Source of the DNA: JAFHCF01 sp048497495
Lineage (GTDB): Bacteria > Pseudomonadota > Alphaproteobacteria > Rhizobiales > Ancalomicrobiaceae
NCBI GenBank assembly: GCA_048497495.1
Contig: JAFHCF010000262.1
Coordinates: 1 to 34,036 of the forward strand
Length of the DNA stretch: 34,036 bases
Direction of reading: 5' to 3'
This document shows positions 14,137-23,187 of the stretch, in pieces (the first letter of the stretch is position 1; each line of letters begins with the position of its first letter). Below the pieces are notes generated by a model. The model saw nothing but the letters and a program-made list of their open reading frames with translations, did not search any database and was not told the DNA's origin. A program made the translations under genes and the position numbers.

Positions 14137-15315
14137 TCACACCATCTCGAACGCCAGCGCGATGCCCTGGCCGCCGCCGATGCACAGGGTGACGAGCGCC
14201 CGCCGGCCCGCCGTGCGCTTCAGGTGGGAGAGCGCCTTGACCACCAGGATGACGCCGGTGGCGCCGACCGGATGGCCGAGCGCGATGGCGCCGCCGTCCG
14301 GGTTGACCTTGGCCGGATCGAAGCCGAGATCGCGGGCGACCGCGAGCGCCTGGGCGGCGAAGGCCTCGTTCGATTCGATCACGTCGAAGTCGTCGACCGA
14401 GAGCCCGGTGCGCGCCAGGAGCGCCCGCACCGCCGGGATCGGGCCGATGCCCATCAGCCCCGGCTCGACGCCGGCATGGGCATAGCCGAGGATGCGGGCG
14501 GCGGGCGAAAGCCCGGCCGACGTCACCCGTGTCTCGCTCGCCAGCACCACGGCGGCGGCGCCGTCGTTGATGCCGGAGGCGTTGCCGGCGGTGACCGTGC
14601 CGTCCTTCTTGAACACCGTCGGCAGCGCGGCGAGGCTGTCGAGCGTCGTCTCCGGCTTGGGGTGTTCGTCGGTGGCGAAGGCGACGGTCGCGCGACCCTT
14701 GGAGATCTCGATCGGCAGGATCTGATCGGTGAAGCGCCCTTCGGCGATCGCCCGCGCCGTGCGCCGCTGGCTCTCGACGGCGAAGGAGTCCTGTTCGGCC
14801 CGCGAGATGCCCCACTTCGCCGCGACGTTCTCCGCCGTGATCCCCATGATGCCGTGGCCGAAGGGGTCGGTGAGGACGCCGCTCAGGCCGTCGAGGGCGG
14901 TGGTCGGGCCCATCTTCACCCCGAACCGGCTCTGGGTCAGGTAGTGCGGCGCCCGGCTCATCACCTCGGCGCCGCCGGCGAGCGCGGCTTCCGCGTCGCC
15001 GAGCATGATCGACTGCGCCGCCGAGACGATCGCCTGGACGCCCGAGCCGCACAGCCGGTTGAGCGTCATCGCCGGCGCTTCCTTCGGCACGCCCGCCCCG
15101 ATCCCGGTGACGCGGGCGAGATAGGCGTCCCGCGGCGTCGTCGGAATGACGTTGCCGTAGACGACGTGATCGATCGCCTCGGCCGCGAGGCCGGCGCGCC
15201 TCAACGCCTCCGCCCCGACCTTCGCCCCGAGATCCGCCGGCGCCTCGCCGGCGAGCGCGCCGCCGAAGGTTCCGATCGCCGTACGGGCGCCGGCGACGAT
15301 GAAGACGTCTCGCAT
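14137..15315 (-). CDS. acetyl-CoA C-acyltransferase (thiolase)
   Basis: This 392-residue thiolase has the catalytic nucleophile Cys89 in NRLCGSGVQAI, His348 in LGHPVGATG and the second active-site Cys378 in TLCIGGGQG. These are the same numbers and length as the well-studied biosynthetic-type thiolase of Zoogloea. It makes or cleaves 3-ketoacyl-CoA. As the last gene of the leftward acyl-CoA carboxylase operon, its likely job is thiolysis to acetyl-CoA or reversible acetoacetyl-CoA conversion after the lyase step. ATG 15315 follows GGAGGAAG, 24 bp after the transglutaminase-like gene. Acetoacetyl-CoA thiolase and general 3-ketoacyl-CoA thiolase cannot be separated from sequence inspection alone. 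Confidence 0.94.
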   Translation of the reverse strand: MRDVFIVAGARTAIGTFGGALAGEAPADLGAKVGAEALRRAGLAAEAIDHVVYGNVIPTTPRDAYLARVTGIGAGVPKEAPAMTLNRLCGSGVQAIVSAAQSIMLGDAEAALAGGAEVMSRAPHYLTQSRFGVKMGPTTALDGLSGVLTDPFGHGIMGITAENVAAKWGISRAEQDSFAVESQRRTARAIAEGRFTDQILPIEISKGRATVAFATDEHPKPETTLDSLAALPTVFKKDGTVTAGNASGINDGAAAVVLASETRVTSAGLSPAARILGYAHAGVEPGLMGIGPIPAVRALLARTGLSVDDFDVIESNEAFAAQALAVARDLGFDPAKVNPDGGAIALGHPVGATGVILVVKALSHLKRTAGRRALVTLCIGGGQGIALAFEMV

Positions 15316-15339
15316 GCTTCTCTTCCTCCCGTGGTGGCT

Positions 15340-16002
15340 TCAGACCTTCGCCGTGGCGCGCGCCGCCCGTTCCGCCGCCATCGCCTCGAGCAGGCGCGGA
15401 TAGTGGGTCGAGAGGTCGGCGGCCAAGGCCTCGTAGGGCACGTCGTCGAAGGAGCCGCGCTGGGCGACGTACTCCATGTGCCGGTCGCCGCCGCCGGTGT
15501 GCTCGTGGAAGACCGAGTCGGTTCGTCCGTCGAACTCGAGCGGCTTCACCCCGTGGCGGCGGCACAGCGCCAGATCGAAGGCCGGCGTCGCCTTGACCCA
15601 TCTGCCTTCGAGGAAGAGCTCGGTGAAGGCGTGCCAATGGAACACGTCGGTCTCCATCAGCGCCAGCACCCGCGGCGAGGCGAGATGGTTCTTCACGTCG
15701 GCGAAGCCGAGGCGGGCGGGGATGCCGGCGGCGCGCGCGGCGGTCGCCAGCGCCACCGCCTTGGGGATGCAGACCGCCGCCTCCGCCTGGAGGCAATGCG
15801 ACCCGACGAAGACCTTCGGGGTGAGATCGAAGGCGAAGAAGTCGTAGCGGATGCGGTCGCGCACCGCGTAGTAGAGGCGAATCGCCCGCTCGATCGGTTC
15901 GCCCGCGCCGGCATGTTCCTCGACGAAGGCCCGGGCGACCGGGCCGTCGCAGTCGATGAAGGCGGTGGCGGCGAGCGTCGGATCGAGCGCGGTGATGGTC
16001 AC
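15340..16002 (-). CDS. transglutaminase-like cysteine protease/peptidase-fold protein
   Basis: This 220-residue protein has the transglutaminase-core triad: Cys78 in AAVCIPKAVAL, His124 in HWHAFTELF and Asp143 in KATPAFD, with the typical GIPAR strand between. The start is GTG 16002, which has a GGGAGGG site six bases upstream and overlaps the preceding gene's stop (GTGA). Bacterial proteins of this fold act as proteases, amidases or acyltransferases, and some simply bind. Its presence in an acyl-CoA degradation operon is unusual, and I cannot assign a reaction. Thioester or amide hydrolysis of a pathway intermediate would fit the Cys chemistry, but this is speculation. No signal peptide is present, so it should be cytoplasmic. 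Confidence 0.85.
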   Translation of the reverse strand: MTITALDPTLAATAFIDCDGPVARAFVEEHAGAGEPIERAIRLYYAVRDRIRYDFFAFDLTPKVFVGSHCLQAEAAVCIPKAVALATAARAAGIPARLGFADVKNHLASPRVLALMETDVFHWHAFTELFLEGRWVKATPAFDLALCRRHGVKPLEFDGRTDSVFHEHTGGGDRHMEYVAQRGSFDDVPYEALAADLSTHYPRLLEAMAAERAARATAKV

Positions 16003-16619
16003 GGTGTCCCTCCCGGGGCGTTTCCGGCGCCTTTCAGGCGCCATTCGATCTGCGGCAGCCGATCGGCCCCGAAGAAGCCCTCGCCGTCGACGACGACGAA
16101 AGGCGACCCGCAGACCCCGTCCCGGACCGCCGTCTCGACCGCCGCGCGCAGGCCGTCGCGACCCGCCGCTCCGTCGATCATGCCGGTGACGGCGGCGCTG
16201 TCGAGCCCCAGCGCCGCGCCGATCGCCGGGATCGCCTCCGGCCGGGCGATGTTCTCTCCTCGAACGAAGACACTCTCGAAGATCGTCGCCGCCAGATCCG
16301 CCGCGATCTCCGGTCGCGCCGCCGTCACCGCGTGGAACAGGCGGGCGGCGCGGTGGGTGGAGATGCGCAAGGGCTCGGGCAAGCGGAAGGGCACGCCGAA
16401 AAAGGCCGCCGACCGCGCCATGTCGGCGAGCATGTAGGCCCTGCGCGTCTCGCTTCCCATCGGATCGCCGATGCCCTGGGCCTCGAGCACCGCCCACAGG
16501 ATCACCGGGCGATGGGCGATCTCCCGGCCATGGGCGGCGGCGAGCCCCCGGAGCCGCGACAGCGCGAACCAGGCATAGGGCGAGGCGAAGTCGAAATAGA
16601 AGCGGATCGGCTCGGCCAT
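15999..16619 (-). CDS. DsbA-family / 2-hydroxychromene-2-carboxylate isomerase-like protein
   Basis: This 206-residue protein has a thioredoxin fold of the DsbA/kappa-class glutathione-transferase type. The N-terminal strand-turn FYFDFASPYAWFALSRL carries Ser in place of the DsbA CxxC, as in HCCA isomerase. The C-terminal VCGSPFVVVDGEGFFGADRL is the family's cis-Pro and glutathione-site block. Known relatives isomerise naphthalene-pathway chromenes using glutathione, but many paralogues occur in unrelated acyl-CoA catabolic operons. ATG 16619 lies 2 bp after the carboxyltransferase stop, and the stop overlaps the following GTG start. A glutathione-dependent isomerase or thioester-handling role is plausible. 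The protein is cytoplasmic, with no signal peptide. Confidence 0.87.
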   Translation of the reverse strand: MAEPIRFYFDFASPYAWFALSRLRGLAAAHGREIAHRPVILWAVLEAQGIGDPMGSETRRAYMLADMARSAAFFGVPFRLPEPLRISTHRAARLFHAVTAARPEIAADLAATIFESVFVRGENIARPEAIPAIGAALGLDSAAVTGMIDGAAGRDGLRAAVETAVRDGVCGSPFVVVDGEGFFGADRLPQIEWRLKGAGNAPGGTP

Positions 16620-16621
16620 GG

Positions 16622-18229
<1,608 letters not shown>

Positions 18230-18230
18230 C

Positions 18231-18734
18231 TCACGCCTCTCCGGAAAGCGGTTCGAGTTCGGCGATCACGGCGTCCTTGTCGAAGGTCTCGCCGGCGGCG
18301 CGCCTCAGGCTCGCCACCACGCCGTCGCGCGGCGCCACCAGCGCGGTCTGCAGCTTCATGCTCTCGATCGTCGCGATCTTCTCGCCGCGCGCCACGGCGT
18401 CTCCCGCCGCCCGATGGATCTCGACGACCACGCCCGGCATCGGTGCCCGGATCACGTCGTGCGAATGGTCCTCGCCCACCGCCGCGTCGCGCGGATCGAG
18501 CCGGCGCACCTCGAAGGTGCGGCCGTCGACGCGCAGGTAGCAGCGGTCGCCGTCGGTCGCCCGGACGAAGCGGGTGAGCGCCCCGTCGACGATCGCCGAG
18601 CGATGGCCGTCGCGGCCGTCGTCGACATCGGTGATCTCGTGCCGGCGCCCGTCGATCCGCACCACGAGATGTGGCCGCCAGCGGAGGATCTCGATCGCGT
18701 GGGAGACCCCCTCGAGGATCAGGGTCGTGGCCAT
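18231..18734 (-). CDS. biotin carboxyl carrier protein, stand-alone
   Basis: This 167-residue protein has a C-terminal biotinyl domain (about 93-162) with the attachment motif IESMKLQ; the biotinylated residue is Lys127. The canonical motif is EAMKM, so Ala is Ser here, which is common in methylcrotonyl-type enzymes. Residues 1-85 are a beta-rich segment corresponding to the BT-like region that docks the alpha subunit to the beta subunit. In Pseudomonas LiuD and AtuF this region is fused to the biotin carboxylase. Here it is a separate gene whose ATG (18734) lies one base after the carboxylase stop and has a strong GGAGGA site. The complex would therefore be alpha-split. Confidence 0.92.
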   Translation of the reverse strand: MATTLILEGVSHAIEILRWRPHLVVRIDGRRHEITDVDDGRDGHRSAIVDGALTRFVRATDGDRCYLRVDGRTFEVRRLDPRDAAVGEDHSHDVIRAPMPGVVVEIHRAAGDAVARGEKIATIESMKLQTALVAPRDGVVASLRRAAGETFDKDAVIAELEPLSGEA

Positions 18735-18735
18735 G

Positions 18736-20250
18736 TCAGTTCCTCCAGTCGCCGATCGAGGCGTGGGGTTCGGGGACGCCCGCCATCAGTTCGCGCAACT
18801 CGTGGAAACCGAGGAGGGCGGCGATCAGCACCCGGTCGCGCTCGGCCTCGCTCGTCGCCGGCGGCGCCAGCGCGCCGGCGTGCTCGCCGACGAAGCCGGT
18901 GTGGAGATCGCCGGCGCGGAAGGCCTCGTGGCCGAGGATGCGGGCGAGATGATCGACGTTGACGGTGACGCCGAGCACCGCGAGATCGCCGAGGGCGGCG
19001 ATCGCCCGGTCGATCGCCTCGTCGCGGTCGCGGCCGTGGACGACGAGCTTGGCGAGCATCGGATCGAAGTCGGTGGTCACCTTCTGGCCGCGCGTCAGGG
19101 CGTTCTCGAAGCGGATGTCGCGGCCTTGCGGATGCTCGAGCAGCCGGATGGTCCCGGTCGCCGGCAGGTAGCCGCCCTCCGGATCCTCGGCCGAGACGCG
19201 GCATTCGATCGCGTGGCCGCGCGGCGTCACCTCGGCTTGCGTCACCGGCAGCCCGCGTCCGGCGGCGATCTCGATCTGGGCGCGGACGAGGTCGATGCCG
19301 GTGACCATCTCGGTCACCGGGTGCTCGACCTGGAGGCGGGTGTTCATTTCCAGGAAGTGGAAGCGGCCGTCGGTGCCGAGGATGAACTCGACGGTGCCGG
19401 CGTTGGCGTAACGGGCCGCGCGCGCCAGCCGCACCGCCGCGTCGCAGATCTCGTCGCGCAGCGCTCGAGGGAGATTGGCCGCCGGCGCCTCCTCGATGAT
19501 CTTCTGGAAGCGTCGCTGCACCGAGCATTCGCGCTCGAAGAGATGGATCGCCTCGCCCGCGCCGTCGCCGAGCACCTGGACCTCGATGTGGCGCGGGCGC
19601 TCGACATAGCGCTCGGCATAGATGCGGCCGTCGCCGAAATAGCGGCTCGCCTCGCTCGACGCGATCCGCGCCGCCTCGCCGAGTTCGTCGGCGGCGCCCA
19701 CGATGCTCATGCCCTTGCCGCCGCCGCCGGCCGCCGCCTTGATCAGGAGCGGAAAGCCGATCGCCTGCGCTTGCGCCAGAAACGCCGCCATGTCGCCGGT
19801 CGGCATGACCGAGGGCGCCACCGGCACGCCATGCGATCGGGCGAATTCGATCGCCGAGATCTTGTCGCCCATCAGCCGGATGGTCTCCGGCGACGGCCCG
19901 ATGAAGGTGAGACCGGCCTCGATCACGGCGCGGGCGAAGCCGGCGTTCTCCGAGAGGAAGCCGTAGCCCGGATGGATCGCCTCGGCGCCGACGGAGAGGG
20001 CGGCGCGGATGATCTGCTCGGCGTCGAGATGGGCGGCGATCGGCGTCGCGCCGGTGATCTCCACCGCCTCGTCGGCGAGCGTCACATGCTTCGCCTGGCG
20101 CTCGGCGGCATGATGGACGGCGACCGAGGCGATGCCCATCTCGGCGAGGGTGCGCAGGACCCGCACCGCGATCTCGCCGCGGTTGGCGACGAGCACCTTG
20201 GCGAAGAGCGGCGCCGGTCGGCGGTCGAGATCGAGTGCGGCGGCGGTCAT
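18736..20250 (-). CDS. acyl-CoA carboxylase biotin carboxylase subunit
   Basis: This 504-residue ATP-grasp enzyme carboxylates biotin on the carrier protein with bicarbonate and ATP. It shows FAKVLVANRGEIAVRV at the N terminus, HPGYGFLSEN, the Gly-rich ATP loop KAAAGGGGKGM, ECSVQRRFQK and the catalytic EMNTRLQVEHPVTE. A C-terminal extension of about 40 residues follows the carboxylase domain, but there is no biotinyl domain; that is encoded by the next gene. ATG 20250 overlaps the AtuA-like stop (ATGA) and is preceded by GGAGGA. The protein belongs to the methylcrotonyl/geranyl/propionyl-CoA carboxylase alpha group rather than AccC, judging by operon and sequence style. Confidence 0.93.
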   Translation of the reverse strand: MTAAALDLDRRPAPLFAKVLVANRGEIAVRVLRTLAEMGIASVAVHHAAERQAKHVTLADEAVEITGATPIAAHLDAEQIIRAALSVGAEAIHPGYGFLSENAGFARAVIEAGLTFIGPSPETIRLMGDKISAIEFARSHGVPVAPSVMPTGDMAAFLAQAQAIGFPLLIKAAAGGGGKGMSIVGAADELGEAARIASSEASRYFGDGRIYAERYVERPRHIEVQVLGDGAGEAIHLFERECSVQRRFQKIIEEAPAANLPRALRDEICDAAVRLARAARYANAGTVEFILGTDGRFHFLEMNTRLQVEHPVTEMVTGIDLVRAQIEIAAGRGLPVTQAEVTPRGHAIECRVSAEDPEGGYLPATGTIRLLEHPQGRDIRFENALTRGQKVTTDFDPMLAKLVVHGRDRDEAIDRAIAALGDLAVLGVTVNVDHLARILGHEAFRAGDLHTGFVGEHAGALAPPATSEAERDRVLIAALLGFHELRELMAGVPEPHASIGDWRN

Positions 20251-22076
20251 GCGGCGGGTCCTCCGTTGCGATCGGCGCCGGCCCAGGCCTCGAGCGGCCC
20301 GCCCGGCGCGAGCCAGGCGGCCGGCACGGCGACGGGGAGATCGAGCAGGATCTGCGCGTAGGTCTTGCCCTGCGGGTCGTGGCGCAGCGAGGCGACACCG
20401 CCGCCGCCGAGCGCCCGGTGCAGGAGGAGGTTGAAGCCGTCGAGCCCCGGCCATTCGAAACGTTCGACCGGACCCTCGACGAAATGGCCGAGGTGGCTCC
20501 TCACCGCCTCCGGCGTCAGGCCGGCGCGGATCGCCGCGACGAAGGCCGGCCGGCGGGCGAGGATGCCGATGTCGGCGACGTCGCCCTTGTCGCCGCTGCG
20601 CCCATGGGCGAGCGCGATCAGCGGCACCGTCGCCGTCGGCGCGGGCGGTGGCGCGGCCTCGATCGCGGCCGGGGTCGGCGCCGTGAAGGGTTGTCCGAGG
20701 GCGATCGGCTGCGCCAGGCGTCGACTGTCGATCTCGACCTCGACCGCGACCTCCGCCTTGGGGACCAGGAAGGAATAGAGCCGGATCACCGGCTGCGGCT
20801 CGGGCCGGCCGCCGGCGAAGCCGGTGAGGCCCTGCGCCATGGCGGTCGCCGCCGGGTAGATCTCGCGGGCGAAGATCCGCAAAGCCTCCTCGGACGGATG
20901 GCGCACGCCGATCTTCAAGACGACCTCGCGGGCGTCGCGGGCCCGGCTCGACGCGCCGTAGCTCGCCTCGCCGCCGAGCACCTCGATCGAGGTCTCGGCG
21001 AAATCGGAAAAGCCCGCTTGCCCCATCAGCCGCCGGCTGCGGGCGAGGATCGCGGCGCCGACCGCTTGCCCCTTGGCCACCGCCTCGCGGCCGGCGATCA
21101 TCATGGAGACGGCGGCGCGCCAGCCGTCGGCATGGGTGGCGCTCACCTTGTAGGAGGGCGTCGGCGACAATCCCCGCGCGCCCGTCACCCGCACCCGGTC
21201 CGGCCCGACCTCGGCGAGGCTCACCCGCGACCAGTCGCAGACCACGTCGGGGAGGATGTAGGCCGTGGGATCGCCGACCTCGTAGACCACCTGTTCGGCG
21301 ACGGTCATCGCCGTCACCAGCCCGCCGGTGCCCTTCGGCTTGGTCACGACGAAGGCGCCGTCGGCGGCGCATTCGGCGATCGGAAAGCCCATCCGATCCC
21401 AGCCCGCCGCGACGTCGCGCCAATCGGTGAAGATGCCGCCGGTGACCTGGGTGCCGCATTCGAGCACGTGGCCGGCGAGACTGCCGGCGGAGAGGAGATC
21501 GAGATCCTCGGGGCCCCAGCCGAATTCGTGGACGAGCGGCCCGAGGACGAGGGCCGAATCGACGCAACGCCCGGTGATGACGACGTCGGCGCCGGCGGCG
21601 AGCGCCGCGGCGATCGGAAAGGCGCCGAGATAGGCGTTGAGGCTGGCGAGGCTCTCGGGAAAGGCCGCGCCCGAGAACATCTCGGTGACGCCCGCCGCGC
21701 GGAACCGCTCGGCGTGGCCCGAAAGATCGTCGCCGAGGACGACCGCCACCTTCAGGTCGACCCCGACCTCGCGGAAGACCGCTTCGAGCGCCTCCCGCGC
21801 CGCTCGTGGATTGACCCCGCCGGCATTGGTGACGACGCGGATCTTCTTTTCCGCGATCTCCCGTGCCAGCGGCTTCATCACCAGCGAGACGAAGTCGGTC
21901 GCATAGCCGAGCGTCGGGGTCTTCGCCTTCATCCGCGCCAGGATCGACATGGTGATCTCGGCGAGATAGTCGAGCACCAGATAGTCGATGGCTCCCGAGC
22001 CGACGAGTTGGGCCGGGCCCTCCGGCGTATCGCCCCAGAAGCCGGCGCCACAGCCGATGCGGACGATCCTGTCCAT
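20247..22076 (-). CDS. AtuA-family protein (acyclic terpene utilisation)
   Basis: This 609-residue cytoplasmic protein has two parts. Residues 1 to about 460 form the AtuA domain, recognised by the start RIVRIGCGAGFWGDTPEG, by IDYLVLDYLAEITMS, by TNAGGVNP and by DVVITGRCVDSALVLGPLVHEFGW. Residues about 500-600 are the AtuA-like C-terminal ferredoxin-fold domain, marked by ALAHGRSGDKGDVADIGI. The biochemical role of AtuA is unresolved; it is essential for citronellol/geraniol growth in Pseudomonas and accompanies acyl-CoA carboxylases in many genomes. ATG 22076 has GAGTGAGG upstream and lies 5 bp after the crotonase stop. An apparent N-terminal extension of the frame overlaps the crotonase gene and is not coding. 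Confidence 0.92.
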   Translation of the reverse strand: MDRIVRIGCGAGFWGDTPEGPAQLVGSGAIDYLVLDYLAEITMSILARMKAKTPTLGYATDFVSLVMKPLAREIAEKKIRVVTNAGGVNPRAAREALEAVFREVGVDLKVAVVLGDDLSGHAERFRAAGVTEMFSGAAFPESLASLNAYLGAFPIAAALAAGADVVITGRCVDSALVLGPLVHEFGWGPEDLDLLSAGSLAGHVLECGTQVTGGIFTDWRDVAAGWDRMGFPIAECAADGAFVVTKPKGTGGLVTAMTVAEQVVYEVGDPTAYILPDVVCDWSRVSLAEVGPDRVRVTGARGLSPTPSYKVSATHADGWRAAVSMMIAGREAVAKGQAVGAAILARSRRLMGQAGFSDFAETSIEVLGGEASYGASSRARDAREVVLKIGVRHPSEEALRIFAREIYPAATAMAQGLTGFAGGRPEPQPVIRLYSFLVPKAEVAVEVEIDSRRLAQPIALGQPFTAPTPAAIEAAPPPAPTATVPLIALAHGRSGDKGDVADIGILARRPAFVAAIRAGLTPEAVRSHLGHFVEGPVERFEWPGLDGFNLLLHRALGGGGVASLRHDPQGKTYAQILLDLPVAVPAAWLAPGGPLEAWAGADRNGGPAA

Positions 22077-22081
22077 CGGCC

Positions 22082-22864
22082 TCACTCCGCCGTCCAGACG
22101 GGCGCGCGCTTCTCGGCGAAGGCGGCGAGGCCCTCGCGGGCGTCCGCCGTGCGCGCCATGTTGGCGAGCATGAACTGGGCGTATTCGAGCGCCTGATCGC
22201 ACGACATCTCGCGGATCTTGGCGAGCGCCTGTTTGCCCAGCCGGATGCCGGTCGGCGACTTCGACGTCACCCGTTCGACCAGCCGCGCCGTCGCCGCGTC
22301 GAGATCCTCAGCCGCGACCGCCTGGTTGACGATGCCGGCGTCGCGCGCCTGGGCCCCGGTGATCGGCTCGCCGGTCAGGCAGAGTTCCATCAAGAGGCGC
22401 ACCGGCACGGTGCGCAGCAGATGGGGCAGGATCATCATCGGGAAGAGCCCGACCCGCACCTCGGTGGTGCCCATCGGCGCGTCGGCCCTCGCCACGACGA
22501 GATCGCAGGCGCAGGCGAGGCCGAATCCGCCGCCGAGCGCGGCGCCGTTGACCCGCGCGACGAGCGGCAGCCGGCAGGCGTCCATGCGGCGCAGCAGGGC
22601 GGCGACGTAGTGGCGCGGATCGGCGGCGTCGATGACGAAGGGGGTGCCGTCGGCGCCGGGCGTCAGGTCGCCGCCGGCGCAGAAGGCCTTGTCGCCGGCG
22701 CCGGTCAACACCACGGCGCGCACCGACCGATCGGCTTCCGCCTCGTCGAGGGCCGCGACGATCGCCGCCGCCACCGCCTCGTCGAGGGCGTTGCGCCGCT
22801 CCTCGCGATCGATCGTGATCGTGGCGACCCCGCCCGATCTCTCGGTTCGCACCACATTCGCCAA
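22082..22864 (-). CDS. enoyl-CoA hydratase/isomerase (crotonase family), AtuE/LiuC-like position
   Basis: This 260-residue crotonase probably starts at TTG 22864, which has GGGAGG five bases upstream. GTG 22855 or 22852 are close alternatives. ATG 22930 would start inside the palindromic operator and is less likely. The oxyanion-hole motifs are AFCAGGDL and NGAALGGGFGLACACD. The first catalytic Glu of classical hydratases (GGG.E.A) is Gly here, while the second (GTTEVRVGLFP) is kept. Such a pattern occurs in isomerases and in some glutaconyl-CoA hydratase-like members. As first gene of the carboxylase operon it is placed to hydrate the carboxylated glutaconyl-type product, like AtuE or LiuC. 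That role is inferred. Confidence 0.87.
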   Translation of the reverse strand: MANVVRTERSGGVATITIDREERRNALDEAVAAAIVAALDEAEADRSVRAVVLTGAGDKAFCAGGDLTPGADGTPFVIDAADPRHYVAALLRRMDACRLPLVARVNGAALGGGFGLACACDLVVARADAPMGTTEVRVGLFPMMILPHLLRTVPVRLLMELCLTGEPITGAQARDAGIVNQAVAAEDLDAATARLVERVTSKSPTGIRLGKQALAKIREMSCDQALEYAQFMLANMARTADAREGLAAFAEKRAPVWTAE

Positions 22865-22915
22865 GGCTGCCTCCCGGATCGTCCTCGTCGCGGTCTGTGC
22901 CGCCTCTCCAGTTAA

Positions 22916-22930
22916 ATGAATATAATTCAT
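22916..22930. promoter_or_regulatory. palindromic operator, copy 1
   Basis: ATGAAT-ATA-ATTCAT is a perfect 6-bp dyad. It lies 51 bp before the crotonase TTG start and about 6 bp after a minus-strand TTGACA, so a bound repressor would cover the promoter core. An almost identical site lies at 28447-28461. Over 18 bp the two share AATGAAnAnAATTCATCA (16 of 18 bases). The size and symmetry suit a TetR-family dimer. Confidence 0.7.
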
Positions 22931-23042
22931 CAAGCCTGTCAACAGGGCACCCCTCGAGGACGAGACGCGAGCCGTTCGCATCATCGAGTGTCTGTGAAAT
23001 AGCGATGAAATCAGCCGAATAGCGAGCCATCGACCGCACGAC

Positions 23043-23072
23043 TTGACGCTTCCGAGTCGCTCTGCAATTAAT
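23043..23072 (+). promoter_or_regulatory. candidate promoter of the acyl-CoA dehydrogenase operon
   Basis: TTGACG (23043-23048) and ATTAAT (23067-23072) are separated by 18 bp. A weak operator-like half site (ATGAA at 23073-23077) follows. The gene starts 115 bp downstream. Confidence 0.4.
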
Positions 23073-23187
23073 ATGAAAATCACTCAGTAAACGCCGTTCC
23101 ATGAAAGGAATGGGGTTCGGCTGGAAAGAGCCACGTCCGCGCACCGCGGGATCAGCGGCCTGAAGCACACCTCTGGGGGAGGAACCG

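Larger units (their letters stand above)
22865..23187. promoter_or_regulatory. divergent promoter region between the carboxylase operon and the acyl-CoA dehydrogenase operon
   Basis: This 323-bp gap is clearly more AT-rich than the flanking genes. It contains a palindromic operator (22916-22930), a minus-strand TTGACA (22942-22937) just upstream of it, and a rightward promoter candidate (TTGACG at 23043-23048, ATTAAT at 23067-23072). It also holds a direct repeat AATAGCGA at 22998-23005 and 23018-23025. No gene is seen in it. Confidence 0.6.

Noticed and set aside
14224..16437. Long plus-strand frame across the thiolase and transglutaminase-like genes
   Set aside because: It is antisense to clearly functional genes with intact catalytic residues, and its own product is His/Arg-rich nonsense.
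18736..21567. Biotin carboxylase as part of a 943-codon fusion
   Set aside because: The frame is open upstream, but that region encodes the AtuA-like protein in another frame. ATG 20250 with GGAGGA and an ATGA overlap is the real start.
22865..22930. ATG 22930 as the start of the first crotonase
   Set aside because: It would place the palindromic operator and promoter inside the coding region and add a non-homologous N terminus. TTG 22864 has a better ribosome-binding site.
23073..23087. Third copy of the palindromic operator at the acyl-CoA dehydrogenase promoter
   Set aside because: Only the left half (ATGAA) matches; the right half agrees in three of five bases, so I do not call it an operator.
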